From: UBA2767 sp965228625
GTDB lineage: Bacteria > Pseudomonadota > Alphaproteobacteria > Rhizobiales > Methyloligellaceae
Assembly: GCA_965228625.1 (NCBI GenBank)
Contig: OZ245829.1
Coordinates: forward strand, 2,728,001 to 2,792,000
Reading direction: 5' to 3'
DNA: 64,000 bases
Shown here: one piece after another, positions 61,638 through 64,000 of the stretch
Layout of the letters: the number at the start of each line of letters is the position of its first letter
Position numbering within the stretch: the first letter of the stretch is position 1
Made by a program: the position numbers and the translations under genes
Notes under the pieces: generated by a model
Told to the model about the DNA's origin: nothing
The model's database searches: none
What the model saw: the letters and a program-made list of their open reading frames with translations, nothing else

Positions 61638-62897
61638 ATGAGTGCGAGCCGGGTGGATACGTCCGGGGCGAACACGCGCCTTGAGGATTTCGCGAAGTGG
61701 TTGACCTCGTTTGCCGAACTCGGCACCGAGGGCTATCCGGTGGCCGTGCGCCGCCGGCTGATGATCGTCAACGTCACCGCCTATCTGATCGCGATCTTTT
61801 CGCTCTTCTACGCGGGGCTGTTCGCGGTTTATGACATCGGGAAGTACCTTCCCCTCGTGCTCGCCAACCTGCTGTTGGTCGCCGTCGCGCTGCTCGCGCC
61901 ATTGGCGCACCGCGTCGGCGAGACCTGCGCCGCGATCATCATCGCCGTGGCCGAATATGCCGGTCTGTTCTTCTTCGTGCGCACGCTGGGCCACGATTCA
62001 GGGGTGCAGATCAATTACCTGGTCGCGGCGGCCATTCCGTTTGCCATCTTCGGCCTCACCCATCTGTGGCTGGTGATCACCGCAATCGTCGCCGGTCTGG
62101 CCCTGCATCTCGCCACCTGGTTTCTCTATCCGACCGCCAATGCGCTGGTCGCGCCGGACCCGGCGCTGCTCAACAATCTGTACGTGTCGTCGGTCATCAC
62201 CACGGGCTCGATCATCGCCGTCATCGTGCTCTACGCCTTCACCCTCGCCGACAAGGCGCGTGCCGAGGCGGACACGCTGCTCGGCCACATCCTGCCGGAC
62301 CCGGTGGCCGAGCGGCTCAAGGCGCGCCCCGGCGCGCGCATCGCCGACAGCATCCCGCAGGCGTCGGTGATGTTCACCGATCTGTCCGGGTTCACGCCAC
62401 TCGCCCAGAAGCTCGGCGCCGAGCAGACCCTCGACATCCTCGACGACATTTTCACCGAGTTCGACGCGCTCGCCGCCAGGCACGGCGTCGAGAAGATCAA
62501 GACCATCGGCGACGGTTACATGGCCGTAAGCGGCGTGATCGAACCGGTGGAAGATCACGGCGAACGCCTGGCCCGGCTTGCGCTCGACCTTCCCGCCACG
62601 GTCGAGACCCTCTCCGCCCGGCACAACATGGACCTGCAGATCCGCATCGGTCTTGCGAGCGGCCCCGTCATGGCCGGCGTCATCGGCGCCGACAAGTTCT
62701 TCTATGACGTGTGGGGCGAGACCGTGAACCTGGCGTCCCGGCTCGAGTCGCACGGCCTGCCCGGAGAGGTGCATGTCTCGAAAGCCGTGCAGGAGGCCCT
62801 CGACGGCAGTTTTCACTTCGAAACGCGCGGCCGCATCGATATCAAGGGCGTGGGCAGCCTCGAAACGTGGCTGCTGAAGCGTGAAACGGACAACTGA
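61638..62897 (+). CDS. membrane-bound class III adenylate/guanylate cyclase
   Basis: 419 residues from MSASRVDTSGANT; AGGGAG lies 12 nt upstream. About six membrane segments fill the N-terminal ~200 residues (LMIVNVTAYLIAIFSLFYAGL onwards). The C-terminal class III cyclase domain shows ASVMFTDLSGFTPLAQKLG (metal-binding Asp), IKTIGDGYMAVSG (second metal Asp) and GPVMAGVIGADKFFYDVWGE plus TVNLASRLES (purine and transition-state residues). Makes cAMP or cGMP, substrate not decided. It sits inside the rimM-trmD unit, 17 nt before trmD. Confidence 0.92.
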   Translation: MSASRVDTSGANTRLEDFAKWLTSFAELGTEGYPVAVRRRLMIVNVTAYLIAIFSLFYAGLFAVYDIGKYLPLVLANLLLVAVALLAPLAHRVGETCAAIIIAVAEYAGLFFFVRTLGHDSGVQINYLVAAAIPFAIFGLTHLWLVITAIVAGLALHLATWFLYPTANALVAPDPALLNNLYVSSVITTGSIIAVIVLYAFTLADKARAEADTLLGHILPDPVAERLKARPGARIADSIPQASVMFTDLSGFTPLAQKLGAEQTLDILDDIFTEFDALAARHGVEKIKTIGDGYMAVSGVIEPVEDHGERLARLALDLPATVETLSARHNMDLQIRIGLASGPVMAGVIGADKFFYDVWGETVNLASRLESHGLPGEVHVSKAVQEALDGSFHFETRGRIDIKGVGSLETWLLKRETDN

Positions 62898-62914
62898 CCG
62901 GGAGTGCGCAGGCG

Positions 62915-63613
62915 ATGCGGAGCCCATGGACGGCAACCGTCCTGACCATTCTGCCGGACGTGTTTCCGGGGCCGCTCGGCGTGAGCCTCCTCGGCACCGC
63001 GCTCGACAACGGCACATGGGCGCTGCACACGATCGACATCCGGGACTTCGCCGAGGACAAGCACCGCTCCGTCGACGACACGCCGGCGGGCGGCGGACCA
63101 GGCATGGTGATGCGCGCCGACATCGTCGGCCGTGCGGTGGACGCTGCGATCACCACAACGCCCGGCGCGCCCGTCATCTACCTCACGCCGCGCGGTGCGC
63201 CGCTGCACCAGCAGCGTGTCCGCGAGCTGGCGCAGGGTCCGGGCCTCACGGTGCTGTGTGGGCGCTTCGAGGGACTGGACGAGCGGGTCCTCGAAGCCCG
63301 CGACATCGAGGAAATCTCGATCGGCGACTTTGTCCTGGCGGGCGGAGAAGTTGCCGCCTGTGCGCTGATCGAGGCCTGCGTGCGATTGCTGCCGGGCGTC
63401 GTCGGCGATGCGGCGTCTCTGGAGCAGGAGAGCTTTGAAGGCGGATTGCTGGAATACCCGCAATACACCAGGCCACGGTCCTGGGAGGGCCGGGACATCC
63501 CCGACGTGCTCCTGTCCGGTGACCACGAGAAGATCGCCGCGTGGCGCCGGGAGCAGGCCGAAAAAGCCACGAAGGCGCGGCGGCCCGATATGTTGGCCCG
63601 GAGAAAGAAATAA
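62915..63613 (+). CDS. trmD: tRNA (guanine37-N1)-methyltransferase
   Basis: 232 residues. Trefoil-knot SPOUT methyltransferase: TVLTILPDVFPGPLG, DDTPAGGGPGMVMRADI, LTPRGAPLHQQRV, GRFEGLDERVLEAR, EEISIGDFVLAGGEVAA. Methylates G37 of tRNAs reading CNN codons, preventing frameshifts. Preceded by the cyclase with a short gap, GGGAG about 12 nt upstream. In many genomes rplS follows; here a GNAT gene follows instead. Confidence 0.96.
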   Translation: MRSPWTATVLTILPDVFPGPLGVSLLGTALDNGTWALHTIDIRDFAEDKHRSVDDTPAGGGPGMVMRADIVGRAVDAAITTTPGAPVIYLTPRGAPLHQQRVRELAQGPGLTVLCGRFEGLDERVLEARDIEEISIGDFVLAGGEVAACALIEACVRLLPGVVGDAASLEQESFEGGLLEYPQYTRPRSWEGRDIPDVLLSGDHEKIAAWRREQAEKATKARRPDMLARRKK

Positions 63614-63629
63614 CGCCGGAGCGACATGA

Positions 63630-64000
63630 ATGATAAATGATCTCAGCGAGTTTACGGACATACCGGCGGGCAAGATTGCCGCGATCGTCACCTATCTGGA
63701 GATGCGCTCGCCACCGGAGACAGCCCGCATCGCGGAGCCGTTGCCCGGCGATCTGCTGCGCGTCGATGAGCCCGACCTCGACTGGTACCTCGACGTCTAC
63801 AGACACATCGGCACCGATCTGCTGTGGTTCACGCGGCTGCGCGTCCCCCGCGAACAGCTCGCATCGACCTTCTCGGACCCCGACTACGTGCTCTACACGC
63901 TGACCTGCGAGGGACGCGATGAGGGGCTGCTGGAGCTTGATTTCCGGAACGAAGGCGAATGCGAGCTCGCATTTTTCGGCGTCTCACCCGAATTCGTCGG
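63630..64000 (+). CDS. GNAT-family N-acetyltransferase, N-terminal part cut by window end
   Basis: 123 codons visible from the ATG at 63630 (MINDLSEFTDIPAGKIAAIV). The visible sequence resembles rhizobial GNAT enzymes with an N-terminal EMRSPP region and the beginning of the core LLELDFRNEGECELAFFGV. The acetyl-CoA loop lies beyond the window. GGAG precedes the ATG by 9-12 nt. A tiny ATG frame at 63626 stops after four codons. Whether it belongs to the trmD operon cannot be settled, but only 16 nt separate them. Confidence 0.8.
   Translation, partial: MINDLSEFTDIPAGKIAAIVTYLEMRSPPETARIAEPLPGDLLRVDEPDLDWYLDVYRHIGTDLLWFTRLRVPREQLASTFSDPDYVLYTLTCEGRDEGLLELDFRNEGECELAFFGVSPEFV

Overview
This is a GC-rich window from an alphaproteobacterium, most likely of the Hyphomicrobiales (Rhizobiales). 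The evidence is the dapB-gpmA pair, a ccmABCDG cluster near acnA, an ftsY-septation protein-mtaB-dapF block, ffh-rpsP-rimM-trmD, and families typical of that order (IalB-like, DUF2794, DUF2865, DUF1223, YkvA-like). Two TRAP-type binding proteins, a lone M10/RTX protease and several LysR regulators suggest a free-living heterotroph, possibly marine. I see no tRNA, rRNA, CRISPR array, insertion sequence or prophage.

Layout. 1-4.2 kb: gpmA (cut by the window edge), dapB, a small secreted protein and a membrane GGDEF-EAL protein. 4.3-9.3 kb: a TRAP transporter operon (binding protein, small permease, large permease with a cytoplasmic coiled-coil tail), with a perfect hairpin between the binding-protein and permease genes. 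9.4-12.5 kb: a MetE-like gene with its middle deleted, a LysR gene, and a PLP desulfhydrase-VOC pair. 12.7-16.5 kb: GNAT, typA, argG. 16.7-20.6 kb: LysR genes, a secreted alkaline-phosphatase-fold hydrolase and a DsbA-like isomerase. 20.8-24.3 kb: a 31-codon leader frame overlapping a 1143-residue RTX metalloprotease that carries a recent 576-nt-period duplication. 24.4-35.5 kb: LysE exporter, glutamate synthase-like FMN protein, rlmN, ialB-like, trmH-like, small housekeeping genes, thpR-HAD pair, aldo/keto reductase and arylesterase. 35.5-43.2 kb: YbbAP-type ABC exporter, Bax-inhibitor protein, GNAT, DUF2794, a candidate structured small RNA and htpG. 43.2-50.6 kb: DUF1223, acnA, ccmABCDG, MarR. 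50.8-55.3 kb: a tightly overlapped mtaB-ftsY-yciB block preceded by dapF. 55.4-57.6 kb: methyltransferase, a secreted small protein, a 51-residue membrane protein and an EamA permease. 57.6-64 kb: an orphan TAXI binding protein, then ffh-rpsP-rimM-adenylate cyclase-trmD and a GNAT cut by the window end.

Most striking beyond the genes: a dispersed ~45-50-bp element occurs four times (28465, 32315, 39773, 55433). It always has TTGACT, an 18-nt spacer and CTCTA(G/A/T). Three copies sit directly upstream of a gene and point at it, which looks like a mobile promoter family. Between DUF2794 and htpG, a promoter, a closing stem and a strong terminator outline an unannotated RNA of about 158 nt. FtsY and Ffh, the two SRP GTPases, both carry long low-complexity extensions. 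An adenylate cyclase gene is embedded between rimM and trmD.

Starts were moved from the longest frame where a ribosome binding site, signal peptide or domain boundary supported it. All family names come from motif recognition by eye, with no database search.
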